NCBI GenBank assembly: GCA_037131655.1
Contig: JBAXQP010000004.1
Location: forward strand, 1 to 27,144
Direction of reading: 5' to 3'
From: a bacterium
GTDB lineage: Bacteria > Armatimonadota > Fimbriimonadia > Fimbriimonadales > JBAXQP01
DNA length: 27,144 bases
The position numbers and the translations under genes were made by a program. Shown here piece after piece: positions 21,993 to 27,144 of the stretch (position 1 is the stretch's first letter; each line of letters starts with the position of its first letter). The notes beneath the pieces are model-generated. The model had not been told where the DNA came from. It searched no databases and saw only the letters and a list, made by a program, of their open reading frames with translations.

Positions 21993-23006
21993 TCAAGGCA
22001 CAATCAACATTGCATCGCCGAAGCTCAAAAAGCGGTATCGCTCCTGGACAGCTTGGCGGTATGCATGAAATAAGTTCTCTCTTCCGGATAGCGCGCTAAC
22101 CATCGCCAACATAGTCGTGCGCGGTAGATGAAAGTTGGTTGCCATCCCATCTATGACCTGGAATTCGTATCCGGGTGTGATAAAAATTCGTGTAAAGGCA
22201 TCCCCAGACTGGACGTTGCGCTTGCCGATAGCTGAGGCCTCAAGCGCCCGAACGGCAGTAGTGCCAATTGCGATGATACGACCTTTACATTCGCGAATTA
22301 TCTCGGCAGTCTCTGGGCTAATCGTGTAATGCTCGCCGTGCATCGGGTGTTCTTCAAGTGTGTCAGTCCTGACTGGGCGGAATGTGTCAAGGCTAACATC
22401 TAGGGTGATCTTTGCGATTCCAATACCCTTTAAGCGAATACTATCTAATAGTTCAGACGTAAAGTGTAATCCTGCCGTTGGGGCCGCCGCCGAACCACCG
22501 GTTTGGCTGTAGACAGTTTGATAACGCTCTGGGTCCAAAAGTTGTTTGTGAATATATGGCGGCAATGGGACTAAACCCGCATTTGCAATTCGATCTTCGA
22601 CAGATCCGTTTCCTTCGAACTGAAGAATACGTCCGCCAAAAGGGGTGCTGGTACCGACTTGGGCGCGAATACCATCGTCAAATTCAATCCAGGCACCGGG
22701 TTTGAGCCTTCGCCCCGGCTTGACCAACGCTTCATAGCTATTATTTCCGAGAGGCTTCAATAGAAGCGCTTCAACCTTAACGTCTGTGGATTTATGGCCT
22801 AATAGGCGCCGCGCCGTCACACGCGCATCGTTGAGGACTATGAGGTCGCCTTCATTCAGGTATTCCACTAAGTCGCTGAATAACCGGTGTTCGATTGCTC
22901 CTGTTTGTTTGTGTAGAACGAGTAGGCGCGACTTATCTCGTTCCAGGATTGGATCCTGGGCTATCAACTCTTCAGGTAGAACATAATCGAACAGGTCGGT
23001 ATTCAT
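21993..23006 (-). CDS. queA: S-adenosylmethionine:tRNA ribosyltransferase-isomerase
   Basis: A 337-aa enzyme of queuosine biosynthesis. It moves the ribosyl part of AdoMet onto 7-aminomethyl-7-deazaguanine in tRNA to make epoxyqueuosine. Length and motifs fit QueA throughout: FDYVLPEELIAQDP and RDKSRLLVL at the N-terminus, LIVLNDARVTARRL, GGSAAAPTAGLHFT (the conserved P-T-AGLHFT stretch), then EHPMHGEHYTI, AIGTTAVRALEAS and FITPGYEFQVIDG followed by NFHLPRTTMLAMVSAL. No substitution in these blocks looks disabling. The ATG is six bases after the stop of the HAD gene, which suggests co-transcription; the ribosome site is weak and coupling may help. Confidence 0.97.
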   Translation of the reverse strand: MNTDLFDYVLPEELIAQDPILERDKSRLLVLHKQTGAIEHRLFSDLVEYLNEGDLIVLNDARVTARRLLGHKSTDVKVEALLLKPLGNNSYEALVKPGRRLKPGAWIEFDDGIRAQVGTSTPFGGRILQFEGNGSVEDRIANAGLVPLPPYIHKQLLDPERYQTVYSQTGGSAAAPTAGLHFTSELLDSIRLKGIGIAKITLDVSLDTFRPVRTDTLEEHPMHGEHYTISPETAEIIRECKGRIIAIGTTAVRALEASAIGKRNVQSGDAFTRIFITPGYEFQVIDGMATNFHLPRTTMLAMVSALSGRENLFHAYRQAVQERYRFLSFGDAMLIVP

Positions 23007-23012
23007 AGATTT

Positions 23013-23744
23013 TTAAATATAGTCCCAAAGTTGGCGCAAGTCGGTTATTCGAATGCATTCCGCTTCCGGATAGGCGTTATTGCGGTCGATGAGGACAGGC
23101 GTGATGTCTGCTGCAAGCGCTCCCGCAACATCGGCGTCATAGGCATCACCTATGTGCATGGCCTCCTCCGCATCTACTCCGGCTAGGTTTAAAGCCTTTT
23201 CAAAGATGGCTGTATCCGGCTTTTCACTTCCTACCTCAGCCGAGGCTAGGACGAAATCAAAGTGCTGCTTTAAGTTTAGCAGTTCAAGCACTCTGTGTAA
23301 TGTATGATCCCAGTTCGAGACGATCCCTAGCGTCAGCCCACGCAAACGAGCTTCGTTTAATACCGGCAGGACATCATCAAATGAACGCCATGCCTTGCTG
23401 TTGTCGCCTAGCAAATATTCCGTTAACATTTCATGCAGTCGGTTCGCTTTAATGTCAGGCTGAGAACAACCCGTTTTGATTATTAGTTGACTGCCGAAGC
23501 TATGCCAGTATTCTTCTAACTCCGCAAGCTTTCCTCGGTAGAACAGTTGTGAATAGAGCAGAAGGTATTCTCTATTGGCATCATCATAAGCTTGTTTAAC
23601 ATAAGGCAGTGAAAGTTCAACACCCAATTCTCCCGCAAACTGCACCAACAGTTTTGAGATTTCAAAATCACTCTTTAATATCGTCGCGCCGGCATCAAAG
23701 AATAGAGCGCGGATACGTTTGCAATCAACTATCTGTTCGTTCAT
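23013..23744 (-). CDS. HAD-superfamily hydrolase
   Basis: A 243-aa cytosolic hydrolase, probably a phosphatase. The nucleophile motif is FFDAGATIL (Asp17; HAD proteins often read DxG in place of DxD), followed by a helical cap and motif II VSNWDH, motif III Lys in GSEKPD, and motif IV IGDAYDADVAGA. The substrate is not predictable; the class includes phosphoglycolate and nucleotide phosphatases. The start is the ATG at 23744, 20 bases inside the end of the upstream DUF2905 gene; a TTG at 23777 is an in-frame alternative with no better ribosome site. It probably belongs to the five-gene leftward unit. Confidence is high for the superfamily, not for the reaction. Confidence 0.88.
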   Translation of the reverse strand: MNEQIVDCKRIRALFFDAGATILKSDFEISKLLVQFAGELGVELSLPYVKQAYDDANREYLLLYSQLFYRGKLAELEEYWHSFGSQLIIKTGCSQPDIKANRLHEMLTEYLLGDNSKAWRSFDDVLPVLNEARLRGLTLGIVSNWDHTLHRVLELLNLKQHFDFVLASAEVGSEKPDTAIFEKALNLAGVDAEEAMHIGDAYDADVAGALAADITPVLIDRNNAYPEAECIRITDLRQLWDYI

Positions 23745-23994
23745 TTTTGTTTTGGGTATACCGCCGAAGTGAAGCAATAATCCATGATATCAAAGCTAAT
23801 AAGATGCTTAACGCAATGCAACTGGTAATAGGAAAGTAGATAAAGATATTATCTTTACGATAAACAATATCCCCTGGCAGTTTCCAATTCCGTATACCGG
23901 CGTATTCCAAGGTGAAGAGAAATAATCCGCTGATAAGAAACAGAACGCCGACTAACAGCAAAATCCGGGCCACCATCCCGACTTCGCTTATCAT
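23725..23994 (-). CDS. DUF2905 small membrane protein
   Basis: An 89-aa protein with two hydrophobic segments (about 8-30 and 52-76), the second containing ITSCIALSILLALISWII. Between them is the diagnostic WKLPGDIVYRKDNIFIYFPI, where the LPGDI core and the F-I-Y-F-P-I stretch define DUF2905. The family's function is unknown; members are common in Firmicutes and other deep phyla as small integral membrane proteins. The start ATG 23994 has AGAGGGA six bases upstream, and a strong promoter lies at 24016-24044, so this is the first gene of the leftward unit. Confidence 0.88.
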   Translation of the reverse strand: MISEVGMVARILLLVGVLFLISGLFLFTLEYAGIRNWKLPGDIVYRKDNIFIYFPITSCIALSILLALISWIIASLRRYTQNKNERTDS

Positions 23995-24015
23995 ATCATT
24001 TCCCTCTTGAGTACG

Positions 24016-24044
24016 ATTGTACCCTCAATGCAAGTTCAGGTCAA
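24016..24044 (-). promoter_or_regulatory. Sigma-70-type promoter of the DUF2905-HAD-queA-HTH-GT4 unit
   Basis: On the minus strand TTGACC (24039-24044) is followed by a 17-base spacer and TACAAT (24016-24021), 5 of 6 matches to each consensus hexamer. The -10 lies 21 bases from the ATG of the DUF2905 gene, with a ribosome site between. No competing operator is evident. Confidence 0.72.
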
Positions 24045-24186
24045 TCAATTTGTACAGCATTTACTAGCAATAGTTATACGAAAGGGAAGTGGGACATACC
24101 GACACCCGCCTCTGCTTCCTGGCGGGGAAAAAGGGAGGGGGCCGATCGAATGGTTTCGAAGACGAGCCTAGCGGTTGAAACGGCCT

Positions 24187-24251
24187 CCCCATGTAGGGGC
24201 TGGGCTTGCCCTGCCCTCCGGAGGGCGCAGCAAGCTACGCCCCTACAGGGG
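24187..24251. repeat. 65-nt palindromic hairpin element (REP/MITE-like)
   Basis: CCCC-A-TGTAGGGGC (24187-24200) pairs with GCCCCTACAGGGG (24239-24251), with one unpaired A. Inside, GCTTGC and GCAAGC pair again, and the centre is the perfect 14-bp palindrome GCCCTCCGGAGGGC. Compact GC-rich palindromes bounded by GTAGGGGC and GCCCCTAC occur as dispersed intergenic elements in several bacterial phyla. Other copies cannot be checked inside this window; I found only this one. Confidence 0.55.
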
Positions 24252-24308
24252 ATCGTGGAGGCGAACTACAGAATAGTTACTTATAGAGGAGAATGAGAAA
24301 GGCTGGAT

Positions 24309-24326
24309 CCCCCTTTTGAAAGGGGG
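24309..24326. terminator. Short GC-rich hairpin, 82 bases beyond the rdgB stop
   Basis: CCCCCTT and AAGGGGG form a seven-base stem with loop TTGA. On the minus strand it lies downstream of the rdgB stop codon and could terminate that transcript, but no T-run follows it on that strand. It may equally be part of the repetitive intergenic sequence. Confidence 0.3.
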
Positions 24327-24407
24327 GAATTTCCTGAATCTAGCATTTAACGTTCAACCACGTGCTTCGCTCCGGTCCAACCTTTGACTTCTACTTACGG
24401 ATACGCA

Positions 24408-25031
24408 CTACTTTCCCCCAAGCAACTCTCTCAGATACGGAAGGGCGTGGGAGAGGACGCGGGAGCGGTGGCTGGTTTGGTTTTTTTCTTCGGGGAGGAG
24501 CTCGGCCATGGTTTTGTTTAGTTCGGGCAGGTAGAAGATGGGATCGTAGCCGAAACCGTGTTCGCCTTTTGGATCATGGGTAATACGGCCATCTCGGGAT
24601 GCTTCAAAGATACGGGAGGGAGTGTTGGGGGCGCTGATAGCCACGGCAGCTTGAAATCTGGCTGTGCGTTGTTCATCCGGCACATCCTTTAGCTTCTCCA
24701 AAATCAGAGCGATTTTGATGCTGAAAGGGGTGTCTTCGCCGGCAAAACGTCTTGAATAAAGGCCGGGTTGGCCATCGAGATAATCGATTTCTAGTCCAAC
24801 ATCATCTCCCAAAGCAATCAATCCGGTGTGTTTGGAGGCAGCTTCGGATTTAATGGCGGCATTCTCTATGTAAGTTGTACCGTTTTCGTCAGGTTCTAAA
24901 GCCTCAGGGAAATTGGCCATCGTGAGGAATTCTACATCCAAATCAGCAAGCCCAGCGCTGAGGATGGTGATAATTTCACTCGCTTTAGCCCGATTTCCCG
25001 AGGCAATCAGTAATTTCCTAGGGTTAGTCAT
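24408..25031 (-). CDS. rdgB: XTP/dITP diphosphatase (RdgB/HAM1)
   Basis: A 207-aa housecleaning enzyme that hydrolyses dITP, XTP and ITP to monophosphates and so keeps deaminated purines out of DNA and RNA. Motifs follow the family: LIASGNRAK at the N-terminus (SGN, residues 11-13), TYIENAAIKSEAA, the acidic pair Asp76-Asp77 in LGDDVGLEIDYLDGQPGLYSRRFAG, and GEHGFGYDPIFYLPE with the invariant HGFGYDP (158-164). The Ser usually found after the Asp pair is Val here, a minor variation. The C-terminus SHRSRVLSHALP is standard. The ATG at 25031 overlaps the stop of the upstream small gene by eight bases, implying coupling; a TTG at 25040 is the alternative start. Confidence 0.95.
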   Translation of the reverse strand: MTNPRKLLIASGNRAKASEIITILSAGLADLDVEFLTMANFPEALEPDENGTTYIENAAIKSEAASKHTGLIALGDDVGLEIDYLDGQPGLYSRRFAGEDTPFSIKIALILEKLKDVPDEQRTARFQAAVAISAPNTPSRIFEASRDGRITHDPKGEHGFGYDPIFYLPELNKTMAELLPEEKNQTSHRSRVLSHALPYLRELLGGK

Positions 25032-25263
25032 CAACGCCAAGAATTTGAGTGTACATTACGTGGGCAGGGTTGATTGTGATGACACCGCGTGAACCCATTT
25101 CCATAACCCCTGCGGTCTTGATAAAAGACACTCCTGGCAATCGCACCAAAGCAGCCGTGGGGGATCGAAGGTCTTCAATAACCTTCTCCGCTTCTTCGCG
25201 AGTATTGACGGGGCAGTCGACCTCAATTCCGATAAGTCCGATAAGCAGTGTTAAACGAGCCAT
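25024..25263 (-). CDS. Small conserved-looking protein of unknown function
   Basis: 79 aa, beginning MARLTLLIGLIGIEVDC. The start ATG 25263 has GGGAGGA four bases upstream, which is far better than the longer in-frame start at 25317. The sequence is a mix of strands and helices: a hydrophobic N-terminal strand, a helix TREEAEKVIEDL, and a C-terminal half with VRLPGVSFIKTAGVMEMG and ITINPAHVMYTQIL. I do not recognise the family. It has its own promoter at 25280-25308 and overlaps rdgB by eight bases, so the two are almost certainly made together. A regulatory or partner role for RdgB would be pure speculation. Confidence 0.72.
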   Translation of the reverse strand: MARLTLLIGLIGIEVDCPVNTREEAEKVIEDLRSPTAALVRLPGVSFIKTAGVMEMGSRGVITINPAHVMYTQILGVDD

Positions 25264-25279
25264 GAAATCCTCCCAATTA

Positions 25280-25308
25280 TTTATAGCTGAATGATGATTT
25301 ACATTCAA
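25280..25308 (-). promoter_or_regulatory. Sigma-70-type promoter of the 79-aa gene and rdgB
   Basis: On the minus strand TTGAAT (25303-25308), a 17-base spacer and TATAAA (25280-25285) form a good promoter; the -10 is 16 bases from the ATG of the small gene, with GGGAGGA between. The opposite gene at 25465 starts about 150 bases away, so the region is divergent; no convincing rightward promoter was found in it. Confidence 0.65.
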
Positions 25309-25464
25309 AAAATTCAAGCTAGACCGAAAAACTATCTTTTTAGCGTTAAGCGCCGATAACTTAATATAAGTGCATCAAGCGCGTTAATCTCACGCAATTG
25401 TACCTGTGAAAGATTAGCGCTGTCCTGCCGAAAATACAGATATATCACCTGGATGTGAATAGAA

Positions 25465-26115
25465 ATGAATAAAACAGTGTTTGCTTCAACAAATTTGGTG
25501 GTCGGAAGTCAAGTTTATATTCGTACAAGTGAGAGTGACGCTGAAAAGCGCGGCTTGTCAACGATCATAGAGATTACACCGGAAAGTATGTGGCTAAGCC
25601 ACCCACATGGCGAAATTCTGAGTTTTTCAAACGATGGCGCCCTAATGACTTTATCAATTGAAGACGACCAATATGCTCTAGTTTCCGAGGTCAGAGTTCT
25701 TCATATTCGACGCGACTTGTTATGTCGTGACTTCGAGGTAACCCTTCCTTCCGATTGGCAATTCCTACATCGCCGCGCTTCACCTAGGGTTGCAATGGAT
25801 GTTGAAGTATTATTGCTGAGAGTTGCAGAAGCTGAAGCAAAGATAAAACATTATATTCCTGGTCACTTGGTTGATATTGGCATTTCAGGAGCTCGCATTG
25901 TTTCCCGGATACCATTTATCAGAGGCGATCTGTTATTTCTTCAATTGCAATGTCCAGGTTCGTCTGCAAAGTTCAATACTGTTATTGAAGTTATAAGACT
26001 GATTGCAAAGCGAAAACATGTTGGAAGTTCCTGCGAGTTTAGCGCCCGATTTCTTTCACTCACTTCCGATAGGAAAAATTTTCTCGAAGACTATATAAGT
26101 AGTGCAACTCAGTAA
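25465..26115 (+). CDS. PilZ-domain protein (YcgR-like), c-di-GMP responsive
   Basis: A 216-aa soluble protein. Residues 5-95 form a beta-rich N-terminal domain (VGSQVYIRTSESD, then ALVSEVRVLHIRRD) like the YcgR N-terminal domain that contacts the flagellar motor. Residues 102-212 form the PilZ domain: the c-di-GMP motif RxxxR is HRRASPR (Arg104 and Arg108). The second motif reads VDIGISGARI, where most PilZ domains have D/N-x-S-x-x-G; Gly139 sits at the Ser position while Asp137 and Gly142 are kept. Binding is therefore likely but not certain. It would link c-di-GMP levels to motility, adhesion or export. The start ATG has only a weak ribosome site (GGATGTGA). There is no sign of an operon with its neighbours. 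Confidence 0.85.
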   Translation: MNKTVFASTNLVVGSQVYIRTSESDAEKRGLSTIIEITPESMWLSHPHGEILSFSNDGALMTLSIEDDQYALVSEVRVLHIRRDLLCRDFEVTLPSDWQFLHRRASPRVAMDVEVLLLRVAEAEAKIKHYIPGHLVDIGISGARIVSRIPFIRGDLLFLQLQCPGSSAKFNTVIEVIRLIAKRKHVGSSCEFSARFLSLTSDRKNFLEDYISSATQ

Positions 26116-26184
26116 CCTATCAAGAGTGGGCTTTTGTTCAACTTCTTAAATTTTTCATTTTTCTCCTGAATATTTGAACATCTG

Positions 26185-26213
26185 TTGAGATATTTAGCGT
26201 ATATAAATAATAG
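26185..26213 (+). promoter_or_regulatory. Possible promoter of the superoxide dismutase gene
   Basis: TTGAGA (26185-26190), a 17-base spacer and TAATAG (26208-26213) lie about 60 bases before the start of the superoxide dismutase gene in an A/T-rich stretch. The -35 is reasonable, the -10 matches consensus at only half its positions, and overlapping alternatives exist. Confidence 0.25.
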
Positions 26214-26271
26214 ATGATCGACCGGCTTGTGTTGATCTATCGCAAAGAAACCAGTTAAGGAGAAAAGATTA

Positions 26272-26898
26272 ATGCCTGCGATAATTGAAGCTTATAAAAT
26301 CGAAGCCAAACCGCTTCCTGAGAAGATTTTTAATACCGAATCGGTTGGGATATCTCGCAAGACCCATGAAGAGCACTTCAAGCTGTACCAAGGATACGTC
26401 AATAAGACTAACGAGATACGTGAGAAACTTGCAGGGTTGGAGATCGATCCGGCGAAAGCCAATCAGACTTTTAGTGATATTCGCGAGTTGAAAGTCGAAT
26501 ATACCTTTGCTTTGGGCGGTGTTACCAACCATGAATTGTATTTCAATTTATTAGGTGGAAACGGCGGGCAGCCATCAGGCGATGTGGCCTCGCTTATTAA
26601 CAAATATTGGGGTTCTTTCGATAATTGGGCAAAGGATTTGAAAGCGACAGGGATTGCAGCGCGTGGTTGGGTGTGGCTCGCTTTGAACCATGATGACGGC
26701 AGTCTGTTCAACTATATAGGAGATGCTCAAAACACGTTTCCAGTGTGGAATACCACGCCTATTTTAGCGTTGGATACCTATGAGCATGCTTATTATCTCG
26801 ATTTTCAAACGGCGCGAGCCAAGTACATCGATGCGTTCTTAGAGGTTATCGATTGGGATACTGTAAACGCAAACCTCGATAAGACGCTACGGAAATAA
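26272..26898 (+). CDS. sod: Iron/manganese superoxide dismutase family protein (divergent N-terminal ligand region)
   Basis: 208 aa, cytosolic (no signal peptide). Fe/Mn superoxide dismutases convert superoxide to oxygen and hydrogen peroxide. The C-terminal half is typical: GGVTNHELYFNLLGG (His87 is the second ligand), RGWVWLALN, and LDTYEHAYYLDFQTARAKYI with Asp168 and His172 as the third and fourth ligands, then a FLEVIDWDTV end. At the N-terminus, family members usually have His-His-x-x-His-His-x-x-Tyr-Val; here the segment is THEEHFKLYQGYVN. An ungapped alignment puts Glu34 on the first ligand and His35 one place later, so metal binding may be altered or His35 may serve instead. Related proteins with HFxLYxGYV exist in other phyla. 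The start has AAGGAG eight bases upstream. Fe or Mn cannot be told from the sequence. Confidence 0.87.
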   Translation: MPAIIEAYKIEAKPLPEKIFNTESVGISRKTHEEHFKLYQGYVNKTNEIREKLAGLEIDPAKANQTFSDIRELKVEYTFALGGVTNHELYFNLLGGNGGQPSGDVASLINKYWGSFDNWAKDLKATGIAARGWVWLALNHDDGSLFNYIGDAQNTFPVWNTTPILALDTYEHAYYLDFQTARAKYIDAFLEVIDWDTVNANLDKTLRK

Positions 26899-27016
26899 GT
26901 CTTTCCTACCATCGAAAGTGCCATGTATCCGCATGTTCATCCACGCCCAAAAGGCGGCAAGTGAGAATAGAATCTATGCCCTCAGAACTATTCTCCCAAC
27001 CGCCAGTTCCCCAGCA

Positions 27017-27043
27017 GGGGCAGCAATTAAATCTTGCTGCCTC
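27017..27043 (+). terminator. Rho-independent terminator candidate after the superoxide dismutase gene
   Basis: GGGGCAGCAA (27017-27026) pairs with TTGCTGCCTC (27034-27043), ten pairs with one G-T, over a seven-base loop, and is followed by TGTTTCTT. The T-rich tail makes this the best intrinsic terminator in the window. Confidence 0.55.
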
Positions 27044-27060
27044 TGTTTCTTACCAGTATG

Positions 27061-27087
27061 TTGACGCAATCTAATATCTGCTAAAAT
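27061..27087 (+). promoter_or_regulatory. Possible promoter of the gene at the right edge
   Basis: TTGACG at 27061-27066 and TAAAAT at 27082-27087 are good hexamers but are only 15 bases apart, shorter than ideal. The start codon is 38 bases further on. Confidence 0.35.
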
Positions 27088-27125
27088 AAGTTCATCAATT
27101 GCATAGAATTAGTGCGGAGGCAGTT

Positions 27126-27144
27126 ATGCGTAAATTTTTCTTCC
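27126..27144 (+). CDS. First codons of a further gene, truncated by the window edge
   Basis: ATG at 27126 follows GGAGG five bases upstream (GCGGAGGCAGTT) and starts M-R-K-F-F-F, which would suit the basic-then-hydrophobic start of a signal peptide or membrane anchor. Only six codons are visible, so nothing can be said of the product. Confidence 0.45.

Larger units (their letters stand above)
24045..24407. other. 363-base GC-rich non-coding stretch between the rdgB end and the DUF2905 promoter
   Basis: I see no coding frame with a plausible start and ribosome site. The stretch holds imperfect inverted repeats (GGGAGGGGGCCG near 24133 against CGGCCTCCCC at 24181-24190), the 65-nt hairpin at 24187-24251, and a small C5/G5 hairpin at 24309-24326. 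It looks like decayed or repetitive intergenic sequence rather than a gene. A tRNA or other structural RNA was looked for and not recognised. Confidence 0.5.

Noticed and set aside
24362..24583. 73-aa Gly/Arg-rich frame reading into the 3' end of rdgB
   Set aside because: Overlaps a conserved gene on the other strand, and its low-complexity composition reflects a GC-rich non-coding stretch.
26899..27125. tRNA, small RNA or riboswitch in the gap before the right-edge gene
   Set aside because: Only the terminator-like stem at 27017-27043 is structured; no cloverleaf or recognisable riboswitch core was found.
1..27144. CRISPR array, transposase, integrase or phage genes
   Set aside because: No regularly spaced direct repeats and no protein with a recognisable transposase, integrase, capsid or terminase motif were found.

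Overview
The window reads as a chromosomal segment of a Gram-negative-type (diderm), moderate-GC bacterium from a little-studied phylum. Three things point that way: the C-terminal tail of a type-II-secretion-like prepilin with an H-X9-DG box (DUF1559 type), an LptD/OstA-like outer-membrane barrel, and several very large Sec-exported proteins carrying carboxypeptidase-regulatory-like and FlgD-Ig-like beta modules. This mix is familiar from Armatimonadota, Planctomycetota and neighbouring candidate phyla. Armatimonadota or a relative is my best guess, but it is inference. I see no transposase, integrase, CRISPR array, rRNA or tRNA.

Left part (1-4100): the end of the prepilin gene, then a leftward pyrimidine-nucleoside phosphorylase gene. 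Across a divergent gap holding a hairpin and a 16-bp palindrome lies a rightward four-domain ribosomal protein S1 gene (rpsA), followed by coaE (dephospho-CoA kinase).

Centre (4104-19847): the notable region. Six rightward genes, all for proteins with signal peptides, follow a promoter with a perfect TATAAT box. They are a 1789-aa propeller/amidotransferase-like/CarboxypepD-reg protein, a CsgG/FlgT-like protein with an internal hydrophobic segment and an FN3-like tail, an 896-aa subtilase, an 844-aa orphan, a small CsgG-like periplasmic protein, and an LptD/OstA-like barrel with an N-terminal Ig-like domain. Three of them (1789, 896 and 844 aa) end in the same roughly 345-370-aa C-terminal module. 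Most intergenic gaps contain a perfect or near-perfect hairpin with no T-tract. I interpret the cluster as an envelope or cell-surface system in which cargo with a common C-terminal module is encoded beside candidate outer-membrane export or assembly proteins. That is a hypothesis, not a demonstrated function.

Right part (19858-25320): a leftward five-gene unit with a good sigma-70-type promoter at 24016-24044 (DUF2905 membrane protein, HAD hydrolase, queA, a protein with a C-terminal MerR-like helix-turn-helix, and a GT4 glycosyltransferase), mostly overlapping or nearly touching. A GC-rich intergenic region with a 65-nt hairpin element separates it from a second leftward pair (a 79-aa conserved-looking protein and rdgB), which has its own promoter at 25280-25308.

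Far right (25465-27144): a rightward PilZ-domain protein (c-di-GMP response), an Fe/Mn superoxide dismutase family protein with an unusual N-terminal metal-ligand region and a following terminator, and the first codons of another gene cut by the window edge.
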